Of a stretch of DNA of 64,000 bases, positions 1 through 10,302 are shown piece by piece; the stretch's first letter is position 1; each line of letters begins with the position of its first letter. Origin of the DNA: Chelydra serpentina (lineage: Eukaryota > Chordata > Testudines > Chelydridae); NCBI GenBank assembly GCA_037349315.1, contig JBAIAC010000033.1:13162001-13226000 (forward strand), written 5' to 3'. Under the pieces are notes generated by a model. That model did not search any database and was not told where the DNA came from. It saw only the letters and a list, made by a program, of their open reading frames with translations. The translations under genes and the position numbers were made by a program.

Positions 1-37
1 CAATGCTCAAACCACTGAGCTATTCCTCCCCACCCCT
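1..37 (-). repeat. Head of a tRNA-derived SINE, cut by the window edge
   Basis: On the minus strand this reads ggggaggaatagctcagtgg and then tttgagcattg, which resembles a tRNA 5' arm with a pol III A box (TAGCTCAGTGG). The element would continue left of the window. Its own 5' end is near position 33-37. The call is from memory of a turtle tRNA-derived SINE. Confidence 0.55.
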
Positions 38-1525
38 GTTTGCAACTATAGGGGCTAGAAATTTAGGGTTTTTAACTAAACAAAAGAAAGCAGTGCCACA
101 TGCCGATCAACAGAAGGATACAACCCTATGTCCACTTTCAAATCTTTCAGATAGATTAGGATAAAGTCAAAGAACTCTCAACTACAGAGAGCTGGTTGGT
201 ATGGGAAAAAGTTGCCAGTTCTATGGATGTACAACTACAGTTATCCTGGTATAAATCCTGTGTGGACACACTTATTCAGGTAGAGGAGTGGCTTTATCAG
301 GTTAAGCACCATCCCAAGTGACATAAACTACAGTGGCATAAGGGCATCCACACAGAGGGTTTACCATGTAACTATAACTCTGCTTTAATTCACACCTTAG
401 ATTATACCCAAAAAAGAGTTCCCATGCAGACAAGGCTACACACAGACTGTCATTGATTTAACTCCACCAGTGCAAACCCATTTACGGACACCCTTATTTT
501 GGTTTGAGAGGTTTATTTTGAATTATTTAAAGCTATTCCTAATTAAGTAGTTTAAAGCTATTTCTAAAAAAAAAAGCTAAATTGAAATAAGTGATTCAAA
601 CTGAAATTGTCCATATGCTTTTTACAACCAGTTTAACTAGCGTGGCTGAAATCACATCTTAAATTGAAGCATGTGCCACTAGGCGTGTAGACAAAACGTG
701 ACAGTATTTTCCTGGATTGGGACAAATTGTTCTGCCTAAAGCTTTGTGATTTTAGGTAACCTGAAACAAGCAGCCAAAATATTAATTAATCCATCTCTAC
801 AATTAACATCCTTCAACAGTTGTCCAGTTCTTGCCCAAAGCTACAGTTATCATGGACAATTGACAGGCGACAACTTGTTCTCCTCCAAGCAATTATTACA
901 GATCCCATATGCCATAAATGTTTCAAGAGTTTCTTTCCCCTATTTTCTGCTTGTCCTACAGAGAAATTTAAATTTAAAGTACAGTTATGTTCACAGCGTA
1001 TCATACAAAACAGAGGATTAATAGCCGGTTTTGGCCTCCTTGCAAATAGACTACTAGCACCCAACCTGTGATTCTAAGCCACTAGTTAAACATTGAAGAG
1101 ATTTTGCTGGCTGTTACAAAGAAACTATTTAATCTGTTTACAGAACAACGTGTGTGAAAGTTTGCTGATAGTGTGGCAAAGCCATAGAAACTATACTGTT
1201 ATTTGAAAAGCCACAAGAGGATGGTTACAGCCCTTCGGAGTGCAAAACTATGTTAAGAAAAGAAAAAGGAAATCAGTTAACCAGTTCCAAATGCTATTGT
1301 TCTCAATCTTTGTGGATTCTTCTTGGGAGATTTTGAATGAGTTTCAGGAAACAGTTTTAATTACTTTTTCAAGATGATGGTGAAAAGGAAACATGTTTTG
1401 ACATGTTTCTTAGACAGGATTTTCTAGGATGTTCTGAAATGAAGCATCGTTGGTCCCCAAATTGATCTTATCTTACACCATACTCCAAAGTGCTGCAACT
1501 GACAGTGGGGTAATGGCTACACTGT
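38..1525. other. Upstream ALDH1A2 intron, no feature recognised
   Basis: This is A/T-rich intronic sequence with short overlapping open frames on both strands that show no recognisable product. No exon or classified repeat is seen. Confidence 0.7.
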
Positions 1526-1526
1526 G

Positions 1527-1823
1527 GCCTGGTCTACACTAACCCCCCAATTCGAACTAAGATACGCAACTTCAGCTACGTGAATAACGTAGCTGAAGTC
1601 GAACTATCTTAGTTCGAATGAAAACGTACTTACCCGGGGTACACACGCGGCGTGCAGGCTCCCCCGTCGACTCCGCCTACTCCGTTCGTCGAGCCGGATT
1701 ACCAGCGTCGACGGGGGAGCACTTCCTGGTTCGATTTATCGCGTCTAGACAAGACACGATAAATCGAACCCAGAACATCGATCCGACGCCTCCGATCCAG
1801 CCGGTAAGTGTAGACCTACCCTG
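1527..1823. mobile_element. CpG-rich TIR element made of three hairpins
   Basis: The ends ggtctacactaac (1531-1543) and gtaagtgtagacc (1804-1816) are inverted copies with one mismatch. Inside are three successive palindromes. The first has arms 1551-1563 with 1606-1618, plus an inner stem 1569-1580 with 1588-1599. The second has arms 1658-1671 with 1707-1720, and the third 1728-1741 with 1757-1770. All these arms are perfect. The stretch is rich in CpG in A/T-rich surroundings. Its end sequence resembles the PIF/Harbinger-like elements elsewhere in the window. No transposase is present. The exact ends and target duplication are not resolved. Confidence 0.8.
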
Positions 1824-1959
1824 TTGGACATTACTGCTTAATAAGGTGGTATTTTTAATCTTTATAAAGGCACATGAAATACCATGAGGGCCAACTTCTG
1901 TTCTAGGCATCTATTGCACCCAAATAACCAAGGGTAGAATTTTTGTCTCTATGTACCTG

Positions 1960-2012
1960 ATTTTCCTCCCACTGGTGTACAGGAGTAACTCCACTGAAAT
2001 CACCAACATTTC
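1960..2012. repeat. Short fold-back remnant
   Basis: ctggtgtacaggagtaactccactgaaatca matches half of the palindromic 'ggtgtaa...ggagtaactccattga' repeat type that recurs through the window. Only one arm is clear. Confidence 0.35.
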
Positions 2013-2316
2013 AGTAATGTCAAACCTCATGTAAATGAGAGAAAAATCATACCCTAATAGTCTACAGCATTTGATCTCTTAAACTTAAAACACACATTGT
2101 GTACCATGTTTTCACAGGGATTGTTACATAAAATAAAATGAATCCTCATGTAAGGACCATACTACAGTAATGTGTTTTTAATTTTTTTTTAACCAAATCC
2201 TGTAATTCTGCTATGAAGTTATAAAAACTCAGCACTAAATAATATGTCTGATGCTGGCACAATAGCAGTGTGTGAATTGCTTCTCACAGCAGTGTGTGGC
2301 TGTCTTGGTTTTGTAG

Positions 2317-2501
2317 TGGACTATGCTGTGGAACAAGCTCACCAGGGGGTCTTCTTCAATCAAGGACAATGTTGCACTGCAGGCTCGCGGATTTACGTGG
2401 AAGAGTCGATCTACGAGGAGTTTGTTAGAAGAAGTGTTGAACGTGCCAAGAGGAGAGTAGTGGGGAGTCCTTTTGACCCAACTACGGAACAAGGTCCCCA
2501 G
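2317..2501 (+). CDS. ALDH1A2: ALDH1A2 coding exon with the catalytic cysteine (exon 9 by comparison with human)
   Basis: The acceptor ttttgtag ends at 2316 and the donor gtaaag starts at 2502, giving 185 bases. The exon starts with the last two bases of a split leucine codon and then reads [17 protein letters not shown]. The cysteine pair follows at 2370-2375. The second Cys (codon 2373-2375) aligns with the ALDH nucleophile and falls at residue 320 when counted back from the stop in a 518-residue protein. It attacks the retinal aldehyde to form the thiohemiacetal intermediate. The exon ends with EQGPQ, a conserved stretch of the catalytic domain. The open frame continues about 70 bases upstream of the acceptor, but that part is intronic. 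Confidence 0.96.
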
Positions 2502-3509
2502 GTAAAGAATAATGCGTCAGCTCTTCATGACACATGGGCAGGCTGCATAGAGAGTATGGTAGTGCCAGTTCAGAACTATGGTTCTCGTTCAAACCGCAGC
2601 ATGTTTTGTGGCCAATGAATGTATGCCTTTTTGTGGTACTCAGGGATTGAAATAAGCATTTTTCAAATTATAGTTCCAAAGGGGCCAACCTATCTGCTGC
2701 ACTTAGGGTGACCAGCCAGCAAGTGTGAAAAATCGGGACAGAGGTTGGAGGGTAATAAGCACCTATATAAGAAAAAGCCCAAATTTCAGGACTGTCCCTA
2801 TAAAATCAGGATATCTGATCACCCTAGCTGCAGTGCAGAAGTTGGTCTCTCCCCCTTCATGAAAAGTCACACTCGCGTTATATTATCTGAGCATACTGGC
2901 AAATTCTACAAAGTTTGCTTCATGGAATTAAAGGTAGATTCTGTCCTTAAATCTACACTGTGCACTGCCAAGCTGTGCAATGAGCACATGCAATGGAGAG
3001 GCAGACTCCCAGAAGTGTCTGCTCTAGGCTGTCATCCTTCAAAAAGTTCATAGTGCCATAATTGTGATTGTTGATCTCCAAAAAGGGGTGAGTTTTGAAC
3101 AAAAATTAGGCAGATTTGGAAAAATACCTAAATTGCACTAAAAATGACCTAAAAATACCTAATTGTAACTAAACCCCCCTGGTTGGGGTCATTTGTAGGA
3201 CATCTAGACCTAAAGGCAAGACCCTCTACCAACCGAACAAAAGGCTCAGCTTCATTAGATGGAAGGCAGTAGCAGACTCAGTAGCCTCTATATGTGGGCC
3301 AGCCACTATAGCAGGACAAAGACCATACAGGGTTAATGTGGGTTACACTATTCTTTGAGATGGGAAAGTCAACAGAAGTGGCAGGTATTTAGTACGTCTC
3401 AAGTTTGAGCCAAAGTGAGCGTATGTGAACATGCTCTCAGACTCATTCTGGTTTGTAGTCAAGAGTACTATCAAGCAGTAGAACTAACACAGCTTCTTCA
3501 ACCTTTAAG
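2502..3509 (+). other. ALDH1A2 intron between the 185-base and 165-base exons
   Basis: This intron is 1008 bases long and starts with gtaaag. It ends in a pyrimidine-rich tract and the acceptor cctttaag. A TA-flanked MITE sits at 2706-2824, about 200 bases from the donor. The rest shows no gene or recognisable repeat. Confidence 0.85.
2706..2824. mobile_element. Mariner-like MITE, copy A (119 bp, TA target site)
   Basis: The element starts gggtgaccag and ends with the imperfect inverse ctgatcaccc, with TA on both sides (2704-2705 and 2825-2826). It is about 119 bases long with no coding capacity, as expected of a non-autonomous Tc1/mariner-type element. A second copy with the same ends and interior is at 57156-57273. 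I recall this sequence as very abundant in turtle genomes. The superfamily call rests only on the TA flank. Confidence 0.8.
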
Positions 3510-3674
3510 ATTGATAAGAAACAGTATAACAAGATCCTGGAACTTATCCAAAGTGGCATTACAGAAGGTGCAAAACTCGAATGTGGAGGTAAAGGACTAG
3601 GAAGAAAGGGTTTCTTCATTGAACCTACGGTGTTTTCCAATGTAACAGATGACATGCGGATTGCCAAGGAAGAG
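3510..3674 (+). CDS. ALDH1A2: ALDH1A2 coding exon (exon 10 by comparison with human)
   Basis: This exon is 165 bases, or 55 whole codons, from acceptor cctttaag to donor gtatcc. It starts [16 protein letters not shown], passes through the LECGG and GFFIEPTVF stretches and ends with MRIAKEE. The terminal Glu-Glu leads into the IFGPV motif of the next exon. The joined EEIFGPV is a signature of the ALDH family, and its glutamate helps position the nicotinamide cofactor. Length and phase 0 on both sides match the exon structure I recall for mammalian ALDH1A genes. The residues ITEGA differ from the human VAEGA as I remember it, a conservative change. Confidence 0.96.
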
Positions 3675-4121
3675 GTATCCACAAATTTCCTCTCTGGGGC
3701 ATAATCATCATAAATTTGTGTCTGAACAGGATTTTATTTATTTTAGAAGATAAAAGTTTGAGAGTTGGAATTACTGCTGTAAATGGAATATGGGTCTTGC
3801 TGGGCAATGGTGAGCGTCTCAATACCCTTTATGGGTAGAGAAGCTCTTAGCACCTTTTCAGGTAAAGAATCTATCTTAGTTAGCCAAGTTCCAGAGCTGA
3901 GAAAAGAGAAAAGGAAGTGGATGGGATTCATTGAGTGGCTGCTCTTCCTAGGGCTCTGCTGTGGGAAAGCTCACACAGTTTTGCAGGGAGCTGGTGCCGC
4001 TAATAAATATTCCTTTTGGAATTGGTAAAGGGTAAAACAGGAAAAGGGAGACAGCTGGAAAAAAAATGGGGATTTTTATCCCAAGGCTGTTTTACAAATT
4101 AACCATTAATCTCTGTTGCAG
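3675..4121 (+). other. ALDH1A2 intron (447 bases)
   Basis: The intron runs from gtatcc to the acceptor ctctgttgcag. I see no repeat or other feature inside it. Confidence 0.9.
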
Positions 4122-4279
4122 ATCTTTGGGCCTGTTCAAGAAATACTGAGATTTAAAACCATGGATGAAGTTATAGAGAGAGCCAACAATTCAGATTTTG
4201 GACTGGTAGCTGCTGTCTTTACAAATGACATAAACAAGGCCCTGACAGTCTCATCCGCAATGCAAGCTGGGACAGTCTG
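4122..4279 (+). CDS. ALDH1A2: ALDH1A2 coding exon (exon 11 by comparison with human)
   Basis: This exon is 158 bases from acceptor ttgcag to donor gtaagg. It begins [20 protein letters not shown], which completes the conserved EEIFGPV cofactor-binding signature begun in the previous exon. It continues through [20 protein letters not shown] and ends inside the tryptophan codon of GTVW, split TG|G with the next exon. DFGL-AAVFT is a characteristic ALDH1 stretch of the catalytic domain, and the ND in TNDINKAL favours ALDH1A2 over its paralogues. Confidence 0.96.
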
Positions 4280-4399
4280 GTAAGGCAGCAGTCACCATGC
4301 ATTCCTACTGTTCGAGATAAGGGGTTTGACTCACCATTGTGCCTCCCTGGTTTTCCACCCTTTCCCAGGCCCAGTCTAGATATCTACTAACTGTAGAGG

Positions 4400-4562
4400 T
4401 AAAAGTGTTTTGTCATCACCCTGCCCACTTTACATGTATATTGTGCCCCTTCCCCCATCTTCTTTAGATTGTAAACTCAGCCGCTGGCATGCTGGTAGGC
4501 ACTGCTGAAAACAAATAATAGGAAATAATCATCATCATCCTAATAAAATAATAATAATGTCC
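4400..4562 (+). repeat. Degraded MIR/CORE-SINE-type fragment with ATAATAATA tail
   Basis: Around 4470-4500 the text agattgtaaactcagccgct resembles the 'attgtaagctcttcggggcag' block of a sauropsid SINE-type repeat. A trinucleotide tail of atcatc and ataataata follows. Other fragments of the same kind occur at 9095-9190 (same strand) and on the opposite strand at 20641-20890 and 42438-42560. The call is from memory and the edges are approximate. Confidence 0.5.
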
Positions 4563-4908
4563 CGAGTTGTTTTCAGAATCGGGGAACCCTGTTAGATTTT
4601 TCTGATGAATGCACCAATAATAATGCAGTTGCTGATGTTAAAGTACATCCATGAAGAAAACAACAGGCACCCATTGTCCCTAATCCTTAGGGATTGATAA
4701 ACTCAATTTCTGAGGGTTAACAACAGCATGTCATTTGATATGTCAGGACTGGATGAACTAAAGAGCCCTGAGGAAATCAGGTGGGAAAAGACAATTTCAA
4801 ATCTAATAGCAAAGTGTTACAAGATGGCATTGAGGTTTGTTAACAAATTAACAGGTCGTTTCTGAAGCTGAATTCAAGCTACTTAACTTTTTCCGTTAGC
4901 ATCTGAGG

Positions 4909-4975
4909 GGCTGATCCTGCTCCCTTTTGAAGACAACGGGAGTTATGTCATTGTCTGCATTGGGAGTAGGATTAT
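4909..4975. repeat. Short fold-back repeat remnant
   Basis: The arms atcctgctccc (4914-4924) and gggagtaggat (4962-4972) are inverted copies with one mismatch, around a degraded ttgaagacaacggg core. This is one of many such short palindromes in the window (see the fold-back finding). Confidence 0.6.
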
Positions 4976-5122
4976 GCTCTTAAAAGATAATATGTTTGAA
5001 ATGACTTAGTTACTACAAATTGTTGTCTAGTGTCCTTACTTCTATGAGTTTAGTCCTCCCAACTGGATTCCCAAATACATAACTGACAATGCACCCAGAT
5101 TTAGCTCCTTTTCTTTTCACAG

Positions 5123-5197
5123 GATAAATTGTTACAATGCCTTAAATGCCCAGAGTCCTTTTGGAGGGTTCAAAATGTCTGGCAATGGGAGAGAAAT
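5123..5197 (+). CDS. ALDH1A2: ALDH1A2 coding exon with the [13 protein letters not shown] motif (exon 12 by comparison with human)
   Basis: This exon is 75 bases from acceptor ttcacag to donor gtaagt. Its first base completes the tryptophan codon, followed by [20 protein letters not shown] and then NGRE. It ends with AT, the first two bases of a methionine codon completed by the last exon. PFGG-K-SG-GRE is a hallmark ALDH motif at the end of the catalytic domain. ALNAQ separates it from the ALYAQ I recall in ALDH1A3. The phases join exactly with both neighbours. Confidence 0.97.
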
Positions 5198-6187
5198 GTA
5201 AGTATCATATTATTGCCTTCTAAACTTTGCTCAGATATACAAGTAAGGAAACATTAGTGAATTTTTAGAATGAAAACGATAGAGATACTCATGTACCACA
5301 CTGATGAGCGTGGTATGAGAAGACAGGGATACTCGTGTCTTGGTTGTATATACATTTGGCTTGTATGGCACTATTATTTTTCCCTTGGAGATTTTGAAAC
5401 AGCAAGGTGACTTAGTGGGACTGTCTTCTCATTCCTAAAGAGAATGGAAGTTTCCAAATATCTCCCTGATCCAGGAGATTTTTCCTCGGACATATTAACT
5501 GGCAATTTTTCAGGAAGATTCCCATGTTGTCGTTCTTCTGCCATATTGCTTGCCTCCCTAGCTGTAACTCTTTGTATTCTTTTTTTCTGTCTTCACTGTT
5601 GTTTGCCACAGTTCCCAATACTGGACCACCTGCATGTAATTAAAGTGCTATTTATCTCTTCCAGATTTAACAACGTTAAATGAAATCAGGCCTACACTAA
5701 GGCAACTCTATTAACACGTCCTAAAAAAAGATTCCCCTTCTGTTATGGGATATCTGTCTTCTTTCCTATTCCAGTTGGAAGTACATGGCAGATCTCTTGG
5801 AATGGAATCCCACCCTTAATCCTCTTTCTACCGTACCTAGTTTAACATCCTACCAGTATTAAACCCTCATGGAAATAGCAAGATATTTTATCAATTGTGT
5901 ATGCAGCACATTTGATTATGTATTTGTTAATATATATATGTATAACAGGCAAATTCCTGTGCAGAGGGCACATGAACCACTTTAGTCCCATTTAATCCCT
6001 GATAATAGCTTGTGGCTGACTACACATTCAGCAGTAAAATCAAAATAAGGTCAAACTCTTTCAAACTAAATATGGTGAAGTAGATCCTGATCCATAAAAT
6101 GGGCTCCATGCAGACAGATCTATCTTCCCTTGTTAAGAACCACTTAGCAGAACTCATTCATGAGTCAGTCATACTGTTCTCAGGATA

Positions 6188-6384
6188 TCTATGCCTACAC
6201 TGGAAATGCTGCAGCTGGGCCGCAGAAGCGCTGAAGTGTAGACAGGGGTTCTTCCATCACCATAATAAATCCACCTCTCAACCTCTGGGGCTTAGGTTGA
6301 CTTAATTACATCACACAGGGTGTGAAAATTTTCAAAGCTCCGAGTAGTTAAGCCAACCTAACTCTGTAGTGTAGATCAGCCCTC
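6188..6384. mobile_element. Degraded non-autonomous PIF/Harbinger-like element
   Basis: The left part reads gcctacactggaaatgctgcag and the right end reads gtagtgtagatcagccctc. These are relics of the inverted end ggg/cctggtctacacta shared with the elements at 20892-23122 and 63953-64000. The interior blocks aatccacctctcaacct and cacagggtgtgaaaattttc fit the turtle MITE family as I recall it. It has many mutations and probable internal deletions, so the exact left edge is uncertain. Confidence 0.65.
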
Positions 6385-7057
6385 AAACTGGCTAATTCTT
6401 ATCATTGTGAAAATATTGAGCACAACAGAGCACACTATTGAATGGCACTACCTGTGAGAGTAAAGATATTCATGTGTACCTAGAGGGAGATTTTGAAGCA
6501 CACAAAGGGCAGTTGTGCAACCCAACCCTTATTGAAAAATCAATGGGAGTTGGGCACTTGATTCCTATTTCTGCCTTTGAAAATCTTTCCTACAGAAAAT
6601 AATATTTAGGTCTGATATAATATTTGTCTCCCCCATGAAAAGACACCTGATGACAACTCTGCTATGAGTTATCGTTCTAGGCATTTAAGAATCCCTTTGA
6701 CCAGGGTCCATTGTGTCCACACACACACACACACGCATTTTACTGCCATGTCAAGGTTTCAATGTTAAAATCACAAAGTCAGGGAATGAAAACAGTGAAG
6801 GTTCTAACAATGTTAATTTTGCTATGTTGCACGTGCATGTTTTATTAGATATCTTTTACTTCACAAACAGTAGTAAGCTACACATTTAATTAGAAAAATA
6901 GGACTAGAAAACAGGCCATATAATATGTGCATCACAACTGAGTTAACATTATACTAGAGTCAGGTAATAACCGTGCCACCTTAATGTTGCATTAGCAAGG
7001 TTTGATTTGGGTTTTGCATTTCATTTCCTATATTTTTCTGCTATTTTTTCATAGGTA

Positions 7058-7165
7058 GGAAAGAGTGAAAATCAATACTTGAGGTCTACTACACCAGTTT
7101 TACACTCACTTTGCACAGGTGTACCTGATGACACAAAGTGAAAAACTGTGGAGAATCAGACCTTA
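7058..7165. repeat. Fold-back remnant (agaatcaggcc type)
   Basis: The arm ggtctactacaccagttttacactcactttg is followed by caaagtgaaaaactgtggagaatcagacc, a loose inverted copy across a short centre. It is old and has many mismatches. Confidence 0.5.
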
Positions 7166-7598
7166 CATACATAGAAGATTCAGGTCTATTGTCTACTAAG
7201 GCTGCCCCTATACAATGCTCTGGAAGCGTAAAGAGCCCTTAAAGTGGGCTTACGTTACAGTTGCATTCCCATTAAGGCCCCTTCACACCCGGAGTGCTGT
7301 GAAGGTGACCTCTTGTAAATGAGAATCAGGCCCATCATATTTAGTATGGCCATATTACATTAAAAATGACCCAAAGAAAGATTTTCTGATTTCAGTCCAA
7401 ACTTTCCCAAAGGAAGTTCAGTTCTACTTCAGCCTCATTGTCTATCGTTGAGTTAATCCGTAAAATTAGGTAATCCACAAAATTGAGGTTTTCATCTTGG
7501 TTCTGCGTAGGGGGGCAATGCCCATCTGCACTGCTCAGAAGCAGCCAAGAAGGCATATCCCTTGGGCACAGTTCCTTCCCTGATCGTCTCTTGTTCTT

Positions 7599-7641
7599 GG
7601 GGGTTGGGGGGGGGGGGGGGGGGAGAGAGAGGAAGAGAGGG
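7599..7641. repeat. Poly-G run and purine tract
   Basis: GGGGG at 7599-7603, TT, then 18 consecutive G at 7606-7623, followed by gagagagaggaagagaggg. The strand is purine-only from 7606 to about 7641. It can form a G-quadruplex in principle, and its length is likely to vary between individuals or be miscalled in assembly. Confidence 0.9.
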
Positions 7642-9094
7642 AGTCTACATTATTTCACCCATTTTTGGAGTGCAGCTTACTTCCCCCCTCAAACCTGACC
7701 AGCTGATCGAGGGAAATGGAATGATGGCTCTGACCACTCCTTGCCCATTGACTCCTCCATTTCCCCTCTGCAAGCGTTGGGTGTCCAACACCAGCTCTCT
7801 CCTTGCTCCTAGACCTATGATCTGGTTAGGCCTGCACATGGCCATGCACTGGGGCTTTCTTCCTGCTCTGTACTCTCCTGTATGGCTATATTAGAGGTAG
7901 GGACAATCAAGATAAGCTTATAAAGGGGCATCAACTACCCAGTAGCTCTAGGACACCTCACATTTGTCTACCGTCTCAAGTTCAAAACAGAAGAAAAAAA
8001 AAAGATTGTGAAGGCCCATATCACCTTGAGTTTGAGACACATGCCCCCCCCCACCCCCCGCACACACATTATTTTGTTTGCTAGACCAGAACAAGACAGC
8101 AGCTGACAATTGGTGGTATATAAAGGGACTGGATTCTACATTGGCTGGTTAACTATTGACTCAAAAATGTGTCTAAGGGGTATTTGGAGCCAAGTTTCAG
8201 TCCTACTGAATCAAGCAGAAATTTTCACACAGAGTGACTTATTAGGATTAGTTCTTCAGCTCCATGGAGCTCTCTGTGACAGCCTCTACTGAGCCATTGG
8301 GGAACAGCTCTGTGGCTCAGCTAAGTTTGATATATGGTTTGGCCATTGTGCGGAAGACAAATCTGGGGACTTTCTATTGCAAGTTGTGGGAGTTTGTCCA
8401 ACTGAATGTGAAACTTAATTGTGAAGAATCCTCATTAGTTCATTTCCCTTCCTGTACTTAGTATCTACTAATTCATACAATGCTGACTGAAACATCAGTC
8501 TGACCGAGTTAAATATCAACTGGCTAAGTCAGGTGTAAGCTTTACTGTGCCAACAGGCACGTTGGAAGGGTTTCAAAACTGCAGGTGGGGTGGAATGACC
8601 TGATAAATATCAACATCTCTGCACAAATGAATTAACACTCTAAAGGGAGGCCAGAAGGGTCTCCCCCCGGGGAAACATTTGTGTGTAAAAATGTACACTT
8701 TGGAAGTAAATTCAGAACAGGCTATGCAACATCAAGAGCATACCCAGGGGTTTTAAGGGGACAGCCTCTGAATAATAACCCCCTCCCTGTTTTGAAAGCA
8801 ACATTTATTAAAAGGTGGGTTCAGGAGAGGCCCCCTGGAATTTTCTTAATGGTGCAATTTAGGATTACATTCTGCACTGTTGTATAAGGAAGAAGGGAAG
8901 CTCCAAATGCGAAACAAACTCACATGAAGTGCAGTGACAGGAATTCTCTTGGTTTTATTCTTACAAATAAGGAAACTCAACTCAGTGCAGCCTCTTGCAG
9001 GGAGACATGGGGTCTAAACAAGGAGCAAATGCCCCTATGCCTGGGGAGCTTATGTGAGACTCCTAGTACCAAGACAGACCAAAAAGATGCTCAA

Positions 9095-9190
9095 CTCATG
9101 TACTTGGATTGTAAACTCTCAGGGGCAGAGCCTATTTTTGTGTCTCAACACAAGAGGGCCCCAATTCCTGATTAGAGCCAATAGGCATGA
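9095..9190 (+). repeat. MIR/CORE-SINE-type fragment
   Basis: The stretch ttggattgtaaactctcagg ggcagagcctatttttgtgt, followed by gggccccaattcctgattagagcc, matches the 3' part of a SINE-type repeat I recall from turtles and crocodilians ('ttgtaagctctttggggcag...'). Only the tail part is present. Confidence 0.6.
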
Positions 9191-10148
9191 CTGCAATGCC
9201 AGTACCAAATAATGACTTGTCAGTCACCCCAAATGTATGGATAGGAAAGGAAACAAGCTGTTCCTGAGGGAGAAAAGGATAGAGTCATGCAGTGTGCACT
9301 CCAGAGACTTAGCAGAATTGCCCAAGAGAGGAGCTGGGCCAGAGCCAGTTACAGAAAAATCTATTCAGTAACCAAGACAATACCAATAGCTTAATCTCCA
9401 TATTTCCCAAGTAGTGGATATATCCAGCAGTATCCAATCCCAGGTGGATGAGAGTAACTAACCTTTAAGAGTTTATAGGCTCAGTTAAGTGTCACTGTGC
9501 CAGGGCTAAAAGGGTTTCTGGCTACTGGAAGTCTGGGTAGGCTGAACTCTGCAGTGGAGTATGTGCTAATGCCCTAAGTCCCTGCTGCTAGGTATTTCCT
9601 CACCTACCCTCCCCACTCATTGGACAGGAACCAGCAGGGATAGAAGACAGTCAGCTCGGGGCTGAGCACAGCTCTAGTTTAGGGATATGAATAGTTCTGT
9701 TTTCCTGCCATTCAGTCCTTGGCTTCTCTTTGTAGTGTGCTAACAACGGTGGAAGTTGTGCTGTTTGTTCTTGGCATATGGCTATTTTTCCTTCAGGACC
9801 TGGAAGGAATGGAGACCATCAGTTCATTTTGCATGGCTCCATCAATGGACAGTGAGTGCTTCTAGTCTCTACTATCCTGGGCAGGATTCATAGTGGCTCC
9901 ACACCTCGTTACCAAACCCTAGAGCCATCCATACTCCTCCTGTCCCAAACTGGGACTTGACAGTCAGTGGTTTTAGAAGATAAAATGAACCTTAATCCAG
10001 TGTTAAATACACAATATATAATGATGCAACTGTGCTTTGGTGTTTAGGTTATATCATGACTTCATCAAGTAACCTTCTGCTACGTATTATGGCGGGATAA
10101 GGAACTAATGCATGGACATGAGTTGATAGGCTGCAATTTGTTTTCTAG

Positions 10149-10221
10149 GGGCGAATGTGGATTGAGAGAATATTCTGAAGTTAAAACTGTGACAATAAAG
10201 ATTCCTCAAAAGAATTCCTAA
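10149..10221 (+). CDS. ALDH1A2: ALDH1A2 last coding exon and stop codon (exon 13 by comparison with human)
   Basis: The acceptor ttttctag ends at 10148. The first base completes ATG (Met), and the exon then reads GECGLREYSEVKTVTIKIPQ, then KNS, with TAA at 10219-10221. This is the C-terminal segment of the protein, which lies in the oligomerisation region of ALDHs. In the vertebrate proteins I recall, the third residue of GE-x-GL is phenylalanine. Here the codon at 10156-10158 is TGT (Cys), a one-base change from TTT. The exon is far (4.95 kb) from the previous one but joins it in the correct phase. Confidence 0.96.
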
Positions 10222-10296
10222 GAAGATGAAGGAGCATGTTGTGCAGAACAACATGTGATGCCACCCTCAATATTCCTTATGGGACCAGCACTCAGG

Positions 10297-10302
10297 AATA
10301 AA
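10297..10302 (+). terminator. Candidate proximal poly(A) signal AATAAA
   Basis: AATAAA lies 76 bases after the stop codon and is followed within 30 bases by a gtgttgtt element that could serve as the downstream GU-rich site. Use of this site would give a very short 3' UTR. Confidence 0.35.

Larger units (their letters stand above)
4280..5122 (+). other. ALDH1A2 intron (843 bases)
   Basis: The intron runs from gtaagg to the acceptor ttttcacag. It contains a degraded SINE-type fragment near 4400-4562 and a short fold-back remnant at 4909-4975. Confidence 0.9.
5198..10148 (+). other. ALDH1A2 last intron (4951 bases)
   Basis: The intron runs from gtaagt to the acceptor ttttctag. It holds a degraded TIR element at 6188-6384, an 18-base G run with a purine tract at 7599-7641, a fold-back remnant at 7058-7165, a SINE-type fragment at 9095-9190, and short CA and C-rich runs at 6719-6733 and 8044-8067. 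No open frame in it looks coding. Confidence 0.9.

Noticed and set aside
1728..1770. Possible pol III B box (ggttcgattta) in the intronic element
   Set aside because: The last three bases do not fit the B box, no A box lies at the right distance, and the motif is explained as a palindrome arm.
2244..2316. Open frame upstream of the catalytic-cysteine exon
   Set aside because: A good acceptor (ttttgtag) at 2316 with the correct phase for a split leucine codon makes this intron sequence; its translation does not match ALDH.
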